Assembly (NCBI GenBank): GCA_030847615.1
Contig: JAUMIR010000004.1
Span: forward strand, 188,792,501-188,856,500
Origin: Gambelia wislizenii
Taxonomy: Eukaryota; Chordata; Lepidosauria; Squamata; Crotaphytidae
Length of the DNA stretch: 64,000 nucleotides
Direction: 5' to 3'
This document shows, in pieces, positions 11,641-23,330 of the stretch. Numbering within the stretch: position 1 is the first letter of the stretch; each line of letters begins with the position of its first letter. The notes beneath the pieces are model-generated. The model had not been told where the DNA came from. It worked only from the letters and a program-made list of their open reading frames with translations, and made no database searches. The translations under genes and the position numbers were made by a program.

Positions 11641-12216
11641 AATGAATTAATCTCCCCAATTTTTAGTGGTCAACACTAACAAATTAATTTTCAAGTTTAA
11701 TGTTCCAAGCTTTGGCTTTTGCCTTTTAAGAAACCTGATACAAATGAGGGTGTTTCTCTTACCTTGTATGCACAGTTCAAGAGACATCTTGGTCCTGCTT
11801 TGTTCCTGGACGGTCAGCTTGCAGCTATAATCAAACTATAACCAAGAGTGCTTTTCCACAGCCAGTGGTGGCTGGTAGTTTCTATGTTAGCTGGGACAGC
11901 AAATCTACTTATAGTTTTAGTGTGAACTTTAAGGCGGATATCAATTGTTGAACCGTATCTCCATAATATGTCCATGTTTGTTCAAAATGGGTTTATGGAT
12001 GAATCTCTTGATGGATGAATCTCTGATCTTGGTGTGTTTTCAATTGGAAGGCTAAATACCCAGAATTCTGGGATACAACATGCCGTCTTATCTGAGGACA
12101 GATAAATTTCAGTCTCAACATTGTAAATGAGCAAATGATCCAGCCACACCTGACACCAAGAAAAAGAATTATCCCATTCCAAGAGGACACTGATTTGAAA
12201 AAAAAGTTGGTGGGCA
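11641..12216. other. unassigned sequence
   Basis: May contain the remaining decayed 3' end of the DIRS element, but no motif can be read. Nothing else recognised. Confidence 0.5.
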
Positions 12217-12690
12217 TTATTATTATTATTATTATTAGCCCACTTTTCTCCCAGGCCTGGGACCCAAAGTGGCTCAGTTTGTAAAAAACACAGAATTAAA
12301 GTATACAAAAAGTGGACATTAAAAAAGAATTAAACCAGTTACATCACTAACATATCAATATATTAAATAAATAAAATATACTTAAAAATATTAAAAACTT
12401 TTTTAAAATATAAAAAAGCTTTTAAAAACAACCCAACAAAACCACCCAGCACTCCCGACCTGTTCTTTAAAAAGCCTGGCTGAAAGATTTTGGCTTGCCA
12501 CCAGAAGGACAACAGGGAGGGGACCATTCTGGCCTCCCTGGGGAGGGAGTTCCATAGTCTAGGGGCAGCCACTGAAAAGGTCCGCTCTCATGTCCCCACT
12601 AACCTTAGTTTAGATGGTGGTGGGACTGAGAGAAGGGCCATCAGGTTAGGAGCTTCGAGCGGAAATCCAGGATGTCATACAGAAGAATGA
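12217..12690 (-). mobile_element. L2-like LINE 3' fragment, second subfamily
   Basis: Starts at a (TTA)n tract (about 12218-12237) followed by 'gcccacttttctcccaggcc', and on the minus strand encodes 'APRLWNSLPREARMVPSLLS' (12572 downwards). This matches the L2 C-terminal block read as 'TPRLWNGLPDEIRLITTLDS' in the copy ending at 8038. It is a different subfamily because the 3' tails differ. A short related tail lies at 60676-60745. Confidence 0.75.
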
Positions 12691-13534
12691 TCAGGACAGC
12701 CCCCAAACAGAGTAGGATTGGCTTAAAACAGCTGAAGTAAATGAAATATCCATTACAATCTAAACAGACCATTTCCCCATTGTATCATAAAGTCCAGTGT
12801 CTAAAATTACCTAAATACCAAACAGAACTGAAGGCCAAAGCAGCAAAATTATCAGTGCTGGAAACTTCTCATCTTCCCTGAACAAAGAAAAGGTGTCTTA
12901 AGGACTTTTTCAGATGGGGTAAAAAAAATACCCGCAGAGTTCAGGAGGAGGACGGTGCTGTCCCGCTTCCAGCGATCAGTTTCTTTTGAGTCCATCTTCA
13001 AAAGCCAAGCTTCCAGCACATGAAGGAAGAAAGAGGAAGAAGCTGAAGGAACTGTGCTTCCCCTAATTTCTTTCTGACATAAGTTTCCCAGAAACCCCAT
13101 CTGCTGTGACTGTCCAGCCCTCCACATGCAGCAAAAGACACATCAATCTCATCATAGTTTTCAACTAAGAAACAAAGTTTGCCTCTTTAATTTAGACTGG
13201 GTCTCCTCTAGGAGGGCAGGACTTAGAACATATACATTCCTACAGCTGTATCTAAGATATTCCTAGTAATCTCCTTTCTGACCTAGATCCTGCTATTGAC
13301 CTACAGTCTTGTTCCTGTCTCCCCGTGTGCTGTCCAAGGTGCTGATGAAATGGGGTGTCTAGTAACGCATTGTGGACCGAGACCATACGCTCCCGTTCCC
13401 ACCATTAATGAAGACACATACAACAGCAAGATGTCTTAACAAAATGTATTGAGTACAAGATAAACATAAGGTAAACATAAGAGATGAGGTATAGATTAGT
13501 ATGAAGAATGTTGGCAATAAAAGGCCACAACTTG
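12691..13534. other. unassigned sequence between LINE and DIRS
   Basis: No motif recognised. The part from about 13300 may include the 3' terminal repeat region of the DIRS element, but I could not match it to the 5' end. Confidence 0.5.
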
Positions 13535-13856
13535 CTAATGGCTGCAAATGGTTGGCACTATCACATGGGTCCAGATCCCTTCATTGACAAACCCTTTGTT
13601 GGCCAATGGACTGCTGTCAGTTGCTACTGACCCACTCTTGGAGGAGAGAGCCTTGGCCAAGCCACCCCGCTCGGCACTATCTCCTCCCCTGCAAAACAAG
13701 TTGTTAACCAATAAGTGGGTCTCCATGAACTTGAACTTGATGGAGACCCCCCCTTTTCCTGCTTACCCAGATCAGGGCCCATGCCATCCACCACAAAAGG
13801 TGATCCCCATGGGATCCGCCTTCTGCTAACCATTCCACAGCCATCAACAGGCAGCC

Positions 13857-14783
13857 CTACTGTCCACTTCCTGACATGGACTGTATGGGTAGCACTAGCT
13901 CTGGCTGGAAGTAAGCTGCAAAGGCCCCGGAGTGCCACCTTCCCAACCTCATGATGGTCTCGTTGGTCAGGACCCCTTGAGCTGCTGTGGTTGCCACTCC
14001 TATTCTAAAAGAGTGGCTCCCGAAGTTCTCAGCTGGCAAGGCCAGCTGCTGCAGTGCCACTTTCAGCATGCAACAAACTGAAACCTGGTTAGCGGCATTC
14101 TGTCCCTGTGCCTGAACAGGGGCCCCTGCCTGGTGCCACACTCTGCCAGCAACCTGTGCATTTCTGCCACCAGGCATGGTGCAGAGTCAGCCAAGCTCAG
14201 GAGCCTCAATGTTACCCCTTTTCCGTGCTGGTCACACTTATAGTGCCTTATGTGCAGGATTAATGTGCCATTTGTGACTGCCACCTCCCACAGTTGCAGC
14301 GCCCTGTCTGATCTGTCTTGCTTGGAGGAACACACCAACTCCCCCACTTGCAGTGCCCCAAAGAAGATGGTGGTGTAAGCAGCATTGAACAGAATGGCCT
14401 CATATTCAAGGTAGCACACTGCAGGCAATGTTCCCACCAGCTTGGCTAGCAGCCCATATGAAATAGGCCGCCTGGAATCAGTGACTTTGGTACTGGTCCT
14501 CCTCCAGCCTTTGACAGCCATCCTCACCAAGAAGGTACCACCTGCGGCCTTGCTGAAGAAAGATACAAGCCACGTGGATGGAGATGGTCCTAGGAGGTAG
14601 TCCCTGGCCCCTCAAAGAGGCCAAGTAATGTAGTACCTCACGTTCCGCCGCTGGCCAGGAGCCCCCGTAGCTATGCCTCCTGAGGGCCAAGAACTGATTT
14701 GCTGCCAGCCTGTAGCTCAACTGCGTTGATGGTGCCAATGAATCTGCCACTCCCTGCATCAGTGTCCACCCCCAAGGTTCCAA
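13857..14783 (-). pseudogene. DIRS tyrosine recombinase, catalytic Arg replaced
   Basis: Three frames (14783-14478, 14530-14063, 14177-13857) give an SAM-like core-binding domain ('DSLAPSTQLSYRLAANQF') and a catalytic domain. The box that normally reads F-G-x-L-R-x-G-E-L is 'FFGALQVGEL', with Gln (CAA, 14348-14350) in place of the first catalytic Arg; CGA to CAA is a typical CpG decay change. The second box 'HSFRIGVATTAA' keeps His-x-x-Arg, and 'LGRWHSGAFAAYF' keeps the Tyr nucleophile position. Related enzymes insert the circular DIRS DNA by strand exchange. Two frameshifts and the Arg change make this copy inactive. Confidence 0.82.
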
Positions 14784-14869
14784 AGGTCATCTGGGATGTG
14801 GGCTGCTGCTGGGTTGGCATCTGGGGCCAGCACATGGAACCTCTCGTCCTGAAATTGAGATAATGCATC

Positions 14870-16321
14870 TGCTATCTCATCCATGCCAGGAATGTGCTGG
14901 GTGTAGAAACTGATTTTGGACTCCAGGCAAACCAGCACAAATCTGCATACTAGTCACATGACCCTCTTGGACCTGGAGGACTGGCTGTTGATGATCCACA
15001 CCACAGCCTGATTATCACACCAGAAACATACCTTCTTGTCCTTGAACTCCTCCCTCTAGATAACCACTGCTACTAGGATGGGGAAGAACTCTAGGAAGGT
15101 TAAGTCGCGAGCCATCCCTGCCTCCCCCCATTCCTTGGACCAAGACTGGGAGCACCAGTGGCCATTGTAATAGACCCCGAAACCCAGGCTGCCAGCTGCA
15201 TCTGAATGCACCTGCAGATCTCCCTCCAATGCCCTGTGTTCCTGCCATACTGTGACCCTGTTGTAGCATTCTAAGAAGTCCAGCCAGACCTCCAAGTCTT
15301 CCTTCACCCCTTTCATTAAGCAAATGTGGTGATGAGGCGAGTGGACCCCCATTGTGATGTGCGCCACCCACATGCAGAATGCCCTCCCCAGAGCCACCAC
15401 CCGGCAGGCAAAGTTCAGATGTTGTACTAGTGGCTGCACTTCCTTGAGCCTGGCCTTGTCCCGTGCCATGAGACCATGCAATTTTCCCTTCAGAGCCTCC
15501 AGTGGCAGGCGCGAAACCCCTAGGACAGAGTCCAGTTGTATACCTAAATAAACTAAGGATGTTTCCAGCCCCACCATCTTGTCTGGTGCCAGTGGAATGC
15601 CAAACTCTTCCGCCAGGGCCTGGAATGAAGAAAGGAGAAACCCACACTCCACACAGCTGGCCCCATCATTAGAAAATCATCCAGATAGTGTGTGACAAAC
15701 AGGGACCCCACCCTGTGCTATAAAGTCCATTCCAGGAACATGCTGAAAGTCTCAAATTCAACACAGCTGATGCAACAGCCCATGGGCAGTGCCATATTGT
15801 AGTATCACATGCCCTGGAATTTGAAGCCCAGGAGGCAATGGTCCTCTGGGTGGACCGGAAGCAGCCTGAAGGCTGACTATATATTGCACTTGCCCACATG
15901 ACTGTAGGAGTTGTATTGCATGATCCAGGGACCCATACCTCACCAAGCACAGCTCAGGTGGGATAGTGTCATTGACTGATGCTCCTTTTGGGTACGACAG
16001 GTGATGGATGAGGCGGTACTCCCCTGTATTCTTCTTGTGCACCACCTCCAGTGGAGAGATGCACAAGTTGGGCATGGGAGGCTTGGTGAAAGGGCCCACT
16101 ATTCTGCCTGCCTCCCGCTCCTTTTTGATTTTCTGGGCCAGCACCTCCGGCAGCTGTGCTGCCAATTTTAACTTGCCAGACACCGATGCCTCCCTAGGAC
16201 CCTCAAATGGGATTCTAAAGCCCTGCTTGAAACCCTTGGAGATATATGCAGCCATCTTCTTGTTTGGGTAGGCTAAGAGAAGAGGCAGCATCACCTCAAG
16301 TTTTACTGGCGTGTGTGCCAT
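14870..16321 (-). pseudogene. DIRS reverse transcriptase and RNase H
   Basis: The frame 16321-15758 gives the fingers region: 'SPLEVVHKKNTGEYRLIHHL' then 'SYPKGASVNDTIP'. A frame change follows. The catalytic motif reads 'THYLDDFLMMG' at about 15665-15695 with both Asp intact, in another frame. The frame 15652-15056 covers 'FGIPLAPDKM', 'LVYLGIQLD', 'HLNFACRVVALGRAFC' and RNase H starting 'VHSDAAGSLGFGVYYNGHW', with the conserved Glu in 'TFLEFFPIL'. The RNase H continues to 'IADALSQFQDERFHVLAP' near 14830-14885. It copies element RNA into DNA in related live elements. At least two frameshifts are present. Confidence 0.82.
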
Positions 16322-16353
16322 GCCTTCCCCCCCTGGTGCCCGTGATGCCTACC

Positions 16354-17764
16354 TCATTTTGTGCTGCCTTGTCCGGAGTTGGATCTCAACCTTGCCTCTT
16401 TTCTGGCACCGGATGAGGCAGGGCGGTTGTTCCAAAAGGACTGACTCCCGCTGGATTGCAAGTTGCCTTGGGATGAGCAAGTTGCCTTGGGGTGAGTGCC
16501 TCCACACACTTTGCAGGTATGCTCAAAACAGCAGTGATACCTAGTACACTTATTGCTATTGTACTCCCAGCAAATCATGCATTTTCCATCCTTCTTTTTG
16601 GGTGCTCTGGCTGCCTCACCTTTTTTCCGCTTGTTGGCCCCTGCTGTGACCAACCAAATCCCACTGTCAATGACATTCCACCTGTGGATGGCTGACCTGG
16701 AGGCCTTCGTCCTGCATTCCATATCAAACGCTATGGTGGCTGCATCCCCTTCCATGGCCCTAGCCTTCAGCATCTGACGTAAGTGGCTGATCCAGTGCCA
16801 GCCCCATTCTGGAAAGGCCATGGCCACAACGCCCATGAAGACTGCGTATCCCCCTAGCCAGTTGGTGAAGGTGCATTCCAAAGGGTCCAACTTGCCTTTT
16901 TCTGCCTCCTTTTTGTCACTCTTGTGCAATCTGGCCTCATCGCCTGGGGGCTTGGCCAGGGAAAAAACATCCATGTAATATTATAGGATCTTGGAACATA
17001 CCTTCCTGCCCAAGTGGATGCCAGGTGGGTCCCCCTTGGATTTTACCTCAACCAACTCACCTCTCGGGTGATCCATGCCTTCACGTCTCTTGATGGTTTC
17101 CCCTGTCTCCCCTTTTTTGCGGCTTTTGCACAACTGCAATGCCCAACCTGGTAGGCCCAGCTTGTAGGCCCCCTTCACCCAGTACTTGAATTTGTTGTAG
17201 TCCTCGTCTGCCGATGACTCACCTGAAAACATCTCCAAATCGGAGTCAGACTCTCTACAATGGCTCAAGTACTGCCACTGCTTCCTCCTTGGGCTCCTCC
17301 CCCATCTCAACCCACTGCCCCTTCTGGATGCCGAGCCCCTTGAATCAGAGCACCTCAAGTTCCTTGACCTGCTCCAGTCTTGAGATCTGGAATGATGGGA
17401 ACATCCACTGCAGCTAGCATCCTCCAGGGCCCCACTCATTGCCCAATGCTTGATGACGTCCCAGGCTCACTGCCATCTGGTGCTTGGTTTCTTGTTGGGA
17501 CAGGTGACCTACCCCCCAACTGCATGTGTCCTAACCTGTCCAGCTTCTCCACTATCAGGGACAAGACCCCCACTATATCCCCGTGCCTGGAGTGGTGGCC
17601 ATGAAAGCCTCCAAAAGAGGCCAAAGATCCATGTTCGGGTCAGGGAGCCCCTCAACAATGGGAGGCTCAGGTGGAGGAACCAGACCCACCTCCTCTGGCG
17701 GGGGAGCAGGTGGGGGTGTCTTGTCCAGATGATTTTTCTTGGCGTTGGCCTTCTTAGGCAGCAT
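16354..17764 (-). pseudogene. DIRS gag-like protein
   Basis: Begins at the ATG at 17764 with a Lys- and Pro-rich N-terminus. Continues through overlapping frames, with an Arg/Ser-rich stretch at about 17439-17290, and ends in a 206-codon frame (16974-16354). The frames 17439-16981 and 16974-16354 are the same frame, separated by a single TAA at 16981-16983, so one nonsense change splits them. Near the C-terminus is a Cys/His cluster, 'CMICWEYNSNKC' ... 'CCFEHTCKVCGGTHPKATC', which is the double zinc-binding motif of DIRS gag proteins. It would package element RNA. Confidence 0.75.
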
Positions 17765-17936
17765 GTTGGCTGTTTCCTACCATGCTGGAGAGACTCAGAG
17801 GACACCAGCCAGGCCGCAAATGGCCCACAGGTGAAGGCCAGTAAGCCCCATTCTTCTCCTTACTATTCACCAACCATTTCATGCAGATGAAACCTACATG
17901 AGATTAACATTTGAAAGTAACTGGTTTACAAAATAA

Positions 17937-18068
17937 CTGTGTGTGTGCATTTGTGTGCATGCACGCATACGCACAAGCCTTCAAGTAACCTGTTAACCTA
18001 TGGTGACCCCATGAATTTCATAAGGTTTTCTTCAGCAAGGAATACTCAGAGGTGGTTTTGCCAGTTCC
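17937..18068 (-). mobile_element. tRNA-derived lizard SINE, 3' half
   Basis: Reverse complement reads 'ggcaaaaccacctctgagta', 'atgaaattcatggggtcacc', 'acttgaaggc' and then a (CA)n-like tail at 17937-17975. This is the 3' half of the SINE family found whole at 49489-49724. The tRNA head is missing. Confidence 0.8.
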
Positions 18069-19647
18069 TTTCTCTGAATTGGTTACTTATAATTAATTCT
18101 TTTGCCCCCAATAAAGAAGGTATAATTATTTACATTGCAGTTTAACTTAATGAGGGGAAAGGGATAATTCCATTTCTCCTGCAGTGTAACTGTAACTGTT
18201 TTACTTATATAAGTGAAAGGGGAATATCACATGGTTCAAGTGATGGCTCATACTGTACTGTTCTGTTGTGGGTGTTGAAGTGACAATGAGTTGAGTGAAT
18301 GTGGTGGCGGGGGTTGTACCACAGGCCAATGGCTTCAGGAGTGTTTTTAAAAAGGAATTAAAAGTACATTTTTAAAATTGATACTGCAATGTTAATTAAC
18401 AATTTGGGGCTTGGAGCTATAACTAACACTAATTACTTTTTAAAGTGAGTTCCCAAGCTTTGCCTGGGATTGCAAAGTAGGGATCAGTGGGTACGTAAGC
18501 ATCAGCCATCTCTCTTCAGCAATGAGACCTGAGTTTTCCTTAGTAAGATCATAAAGCCTATTGAGGTTTGAGGCAGGAGCAAGGACACATGATTGCCATA
18601 TGATGTGGTAGGCAGTGGAGTAAGGGAGGAGCTAGCCAGAATAAGGCTGGGAAGAATATCAACTGGTTCTATTTTAGCTAAAGGAGTAACCTGAGATAAG
18701 GAAAAGGAACAGGGAACCCATAAAACTACCTTCCCACTGAGACATTTGAGGATGGGCAGCTAACTCCTGAACATAGAAAACATTGTTTTCCAGTTGCTGG
18801 GGGGATTCTGGGAGCTAAGCTCTTCCCAACTCATATCCCCTCTAAAAATGCAACAATGTTGACCAAATTTATCTTTGGATTCTTTCTCGGAAATGTGGCT
18901 AATTTTTTGCATCAAGAGCTCCATTAAGGCTTCATTTTCTTTCTCCCTGATTTAGCATGACTGTCAACTTTGCTCCCATTTACACTGCTTTGCCAAGTCA
19001 GGCTGCCCTGCCATATAATTTTGGGGAAAGTATGTTTCTGACCTTCCTAGAAATGGCATTAATCTCAGAGAAGCTTGGGAGCTTTTTCAGCCCTGACAAA
19101 GGGGCATGAAAATATGCAAAGAGGGGGTGGAAATGGCTTAACTGTCTGGAAAGGGGACTGTGACCAATTGAACAAAATCAAGCATGGAAGTTAAAACTGA
19201 CCTTGGGTGGCTTTAAATAACACAATTCTCATTTGTACAGGATGTGGCTTTTCACCAGTAATGTTAGTTCCCTTGAGAGGTCCCATTGCAAGGCATATTT
19301 AATTGCATGAATATTCATACATATATTCTAATTTCCAGTTATGAGCATCAAATAAAAATAGGCCTTAAAAGGAACTGGAGCTCTGCTTTGCTTTAAAAAT
19401 ATTTTCAGCATGAAAACATATAGCCAGGAGTGAAACAAATTTCTGCCTGTGTTCAACATTCAGCAAAATTTCTCAGTTTTGCCATGAAAACTGTGTTTAA
19501 GAATTTTTTAATGAAACAATCAGTACAGAATATGAAATTTTAGCTTCAGAAACAACTTGTAAATGATTTTGAAGGACATCTCCTTATTATTTTGATTTTG
19601 GCAGACTATAGATACAAAATTCAAAGTTGGCATAAACTGTCAACTAT
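18069..19647. other. unassigned non-coding sequence
   Basis: No repeat or coding motif recognised. Open frames are very short. Confidence 0.6.
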
Positions 19648-19871
19648 GGACTTTTTCGGAGAAACAAAAAATAATGCTAGCAGCCTCGCCAGGTTGCGAG
19701 GCTGCAGCGCTAGAGGGCGTCCGTTTCGCATGACGCCCCTTCCCAGCGGTACTGTTGCGGTACCGCTGGGACATTTGACCGTCATATTTTGCATTTGACC
19801 ATCATATTTTACTCACGAATCGCAATCTGGCGAGGCTGCTAGCGTTATTTTTTGTTTGTCCGAAAAAGTCC
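19648..19871. mobile_element. 224-bp MITE with 45-bp TIRs and an inner hairpin
   Basis: Terminal inverted repeats of 45 bp, 19648-19692 and 19827-19871, begin GGACTTTTTCGGA and differ at only two positions. Inside is a perfect 12-bp hairpin, tcccagcggtac / gtaccgctggga, at 19741-19752 and 19760-19771 with a 7-base loop. The element is CpG-rich against an AT-rich flank, so it is young. Flanks are ctat on the left and tacg on the right; a target duplication is not clear (possibly TA with slippage). No coding capacity. The superfamily is unassigned. Confidence 0.88.
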
Positions 19872-20106
19872 TACGATAGTATTAACCTTTACATACCAGA
19901 ATGTACCACAATGCATCCTGGATTATGATCAGTGCATATACATTATAGACCGTTAGTTTCTTCATGAACATCTTATACATTGTGGCTTAAAACCAGTTGT
20001 TAGACCAAACCAGAATAGATTAATTGAATCAGTAGAACTTAAGAGTTCCCATTGATTTAGTGGATCTACTCTAACTGGAACTAACAGCTGGATTTAGGCC
20101 TACATT

Positions 20107-20144
<38 letters not shown>

Positions 20145-21038
20145 TGTGTGTCACACAAGCACACACATATACCTCAATTAAAGAAGTGGATGTGTTCCTG
20201 GGCATTACCACTTCTTGGTACCTGAGGCAGAAATAAGACGGGAAAAGTGGGATTTCCATACAACAAAAGAGAAGAGTAGTTGAGCATGTTTTAATAAACT
20301 TTCTGCCCAAAGCTAACAATACATACATGTGAAAAGAAACAATCAGGTCAGGTAAACTTTGTATAAGTAAACAAAAACACTTTGAACCTTCTAGGGGATT
20401 ATTTTTCTTTCACTAGCCTCTGCTTTTCTTATGATTTCTGTTTTGGTGGCCAAACGTATAGATCTATGCTTTTTAATATCTTGGGGGAGCTTGTGAGATA
20501 GGCTTCTCTGTTTCCCCCTCTTCTCTCTGTTTTGCTGTTCACACATGTTCAATAAGGGATTCTGGAGGTAGCTGTTACAATACCATCAGCTGGAACAGAA
20601 TATCATCCTTTCCCAGCTCAAGCTTTAGTGCATTGTTTACTGCTGCAACCCAACACCTAAAGTATGTGTTTTTCCCAACCCTCCTTCACCATCCTTCCAG
20701 TGCCAATGCTGCTAAAAAAACCCCTGCTGGACAGAGGAAAGGGGGGCAGCACATGCATAAAAAGACTTTCTAAAATGGAGCTTCTTTGTCAGGAGCTTTG
20801 TTAACTGATGTACACCTACATGTACACATTGCATTGCTTTCCTATTAAAATGTAATCTATTTACAATTCCATGGCAACTTGTTAACAATGAATGCTAATT
20901 TAACTGTTGTTTTGACAAAACACAGACTGGTTAGTTCATCTTTTAAGCCTATATAATCAATTGACCTATTTACTGGGGGACATACAAACTCAGAAGCTCC
21001 CTTCCTTGTTTATAATCCTTGTAGGATGAAGAGATTGT
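19872..21038. other. unassigned sequence with a (CT)n(GT)n tract
   Basis: Apart from the dinucleotide repeat at 20107-20152, nothing is recognised. Confidence 0.65.
20107..20152. repeat. compound (CT)n(GT)n microsatellite
   Basis: About ten CT units followed by about twelve GT units without interruption. Confidence 0.95.
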
Positions 21039-21230
21039 GAGAGCCAGTGTGGTGTAGTGGTTTGACTATGACTCTGGGGACCAGGGTTCAGTTCCCTGCT
21101 CAGCCATGGAAACCCACTGGGTGACATTGGGGAAGTCACACACTCTCAGACACCCCCCCCCAAAAAAAACCATGATAGGTTCACCTTAGGATTGCCATAA
21201 TTCGAAAATGACTTGAAAGCACACAATAAC
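21039..21230 (+). mobile_element. tRNA-derived lizard SINE, near full length
   Basis: Starts 'gagccagtgtggtgtagtgg' (A-box region) and has 'ccagggttcagttccc' as the B box, then 'ggaaacccactgggtgac' and a 3' end 'gacttgaaagcacacaataa'. It is a pol III-type SINE of the same family as 49489-49724. A C/A homopolymer at 21149-21170 shows local decay. Confidence 0.85.
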
Positions 21231-23329
21231 AGGATACAAAACCAAAAAGTGCAAATGGCTTTTGTATATACAACTCCCCAGAAGGATCCAAGAAGTGAAG
21301 CTGCATACATTGCCCTTTTTAAAAGAACCTAAAATAGCATCAATCACATGTTTGAGAGAGGAAGCAGAGAGCTAGATTCAGACTCCATTTGCTTTCCCCC
21401 TCCTGTGAAATGGGAATGCAGTTCTCTTAAAAGGGCCGCACACATACTGTATGGCAGAGCTTTTCTATTCCTTGCTTTCTTGGATCGGATACAAACTATA
21501 TCAGAGGACTCAACTCTTTCTTATCAAGGAGTGACACAATTTACATTGAAAGCCCTGTGGAGTTTGTTCATTGCCCCCCTCTCATTGAACTTAGTTTGTC
21601 ATATATTCCTTCTACTATCCAGCTCACAAACACCATTCAGATGCCTGGAGATAGCAGATGCGCTTAACAGAGATTTCCTTTATCTAGTAGTATGGCAGAT
21701 GCTACATGGGGCAAAAATAATGTGACTGAATACCAAGAGAAATGTTACCTTTTGATCCAAACTCTGATGTTTTTTAAAGGCCTCTTGAAACCCTTTTACT
21801 GACTGGATGCCACCCTTGTGAGGTCTGAATTGCTAACTGCTAACCCCATCTCCTTTAGACTTTAAATGTCTAAAGGAGATCTTGATAGGTTGAGTGGTAG
21901 GGGAGATGGAATAGATATAATAATATCTCTATCTCTATATATTTAAAATAAGTAAATGTTGAGAGGGATAAGCGTGGGCTGAGGAGGGGGAGACGGAGGC
22001 GGTGGATGGCTTAAATCTCCATAGGCTCCAGAATCTAGCCTGTTCCACTCAGATTGTGGCCCTGCTTTTTTTTTTTTTTAAATCCAATACAAGTTAATCT
22101 GATCATCTGCTCTCTAGTTTCCATGCTGTGTTTTCTTCAGAGTTCCTACTCCTGGTTCGAGCCTGTGACAGTGTGATAAGACACAAGAAATTTAGTCATC
22201 ATTGCTGCTGTAAAGGAGCTCAGAGAAGGGATTATGATATTCCATAACCTTTACATTAGACACGGACAGGGGCAGCTAGTGCTGTGATGACAGGCCTGAA
22301 TGCCACTGTTTTGCCGTCCCCCCGCCCCGCTTCAATCCTTCTTGCATTTTTTATTTATTTTATTTTATTTCCACTTTTCCTTTTCCCTCCTCTATTGAAA
22401 GCCTTAAAAGATTAGCCTAGAAATAGTTCATTGTCACAATCACCACCCTCCATCTCATTGTGAGGGACTCAGAAGCTGAGCAGCTCTGAAGGCTGTTCCG
22501 TGTCTAACCAACACACTCTCTAGATAACTCTCAAAAAACTTATCAGAAACATTCATCCACTATTCAGTTCTTATTAGGAAATTCAAGCAGTGTAAGCTGA
22601 ACTAATCAACACGGGATGTAGAGAAGAAGCTACAGGGAGACCTGATTTGGGGTGGGGATGGGGGGTGTTGAGGCAAGGGGCAGACAAAGGTTCAGCTTCC
22701 CCCCACGCTGTTTTTCTCATGTGATAACGTGTTGACTAGAGAGTACTGCTTTCTATGTCTGGGCATTAGGTGAGGGCTTTGATATTGTCCTTGAACTAAT
22801 TCTCATAAAAATATGGGAATTCACAGGACTATGTGGAAGAGTATGACATTGACATGGCCTGTGGGTCTGGCTTGATATGTAGAGGCCACTCCTGAGTTTT
22901 AATGCTGTAAGGAATGAACCCCTTGTTGAAAATGATTTCACTCTGCTCCAAAAATGGCAACTGTAATTGAGAGGAGGGAACAATTGAAAATTGTTTTTTC
23001 TGTGTTTTAAGATTGTACCTCTCAAAGGAATACTAGTGCTGATTTGGGCAGTTTTCATTTAAATTATACTTGGGCATTTGCATTTCTGTATGAAAGAATA
23101 GACAAAAGCTCTCACCTTTGCTACCATACTTACCACTAAGCAAACAACAGAATGGCAAGGAAAAGATTACCAAGAGTCGAAAGGAGGACCTAGATGTTAC
23201 ATGTTACAACACGGGTACAGTCTGTGTAGCTATGCGCTATGATTGCTGATCTATAGGCTGGTAATTCAAACTTCAAACATTCAAGCTTCTTGATTAACAG
23301 CAAACAAAAAGATTTGGTAGTCTTATACG
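21231..23329. other. unassigned non-coding sequence
   Basis: No repeat family recognised. A 125-codon plus-strand frame (21348-21725) has no recognisable domain, no flanking splice pattern I would trust and ordinary composition, so it is not called a gene. The region 22130-22500 is less AT-rich than average but shows nothing diagnostic. Confidence 0.55.
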
Positions 23330-23330
23330 A

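Larger units (their letters stand above)
13535..17770 (-). mobile_element. DIRS-like tyrosine-recombinase retrotransposon, nearly complete
   Basis: Minus-strand order is gag (17764-16354), RT/RNase H (16321 to about 14870) and tyrosine recombinase (14783-13857), the gene order of vertebrate DIRS elements. The segment is GC-richer than its surroundings. No LTR, integrase or aspartic protease is present. DIRS elements end in inverted repeats plus an internal complementary region; I could not identify these, so the borders are set by coding content. Stops and frameshifts in every ORF show it is dead. It belongs to a different family from the DIRS at 7.2-11.6 kb. Confidence 0.85.

Noticed and set aside
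13548..13954. Plus-strand open frames over the DIRS 3' end
   Set aside because: They are antisense shadows of the recombinase and 3' UTR; no independent motif.
21039..21115. tRNA-like A and B boxes, also at 29615, 46029 and 49489
   Set aside because: They are SINE heads followed by the SINE body; the cloverleaf is incomplete and the copies are dispersed.
21348..21725. 125-codon plus-strand frame as a host exon
   Set aside because: No domain, no believable splice sites and no homologous segment recognised; length is within chance for this composition.
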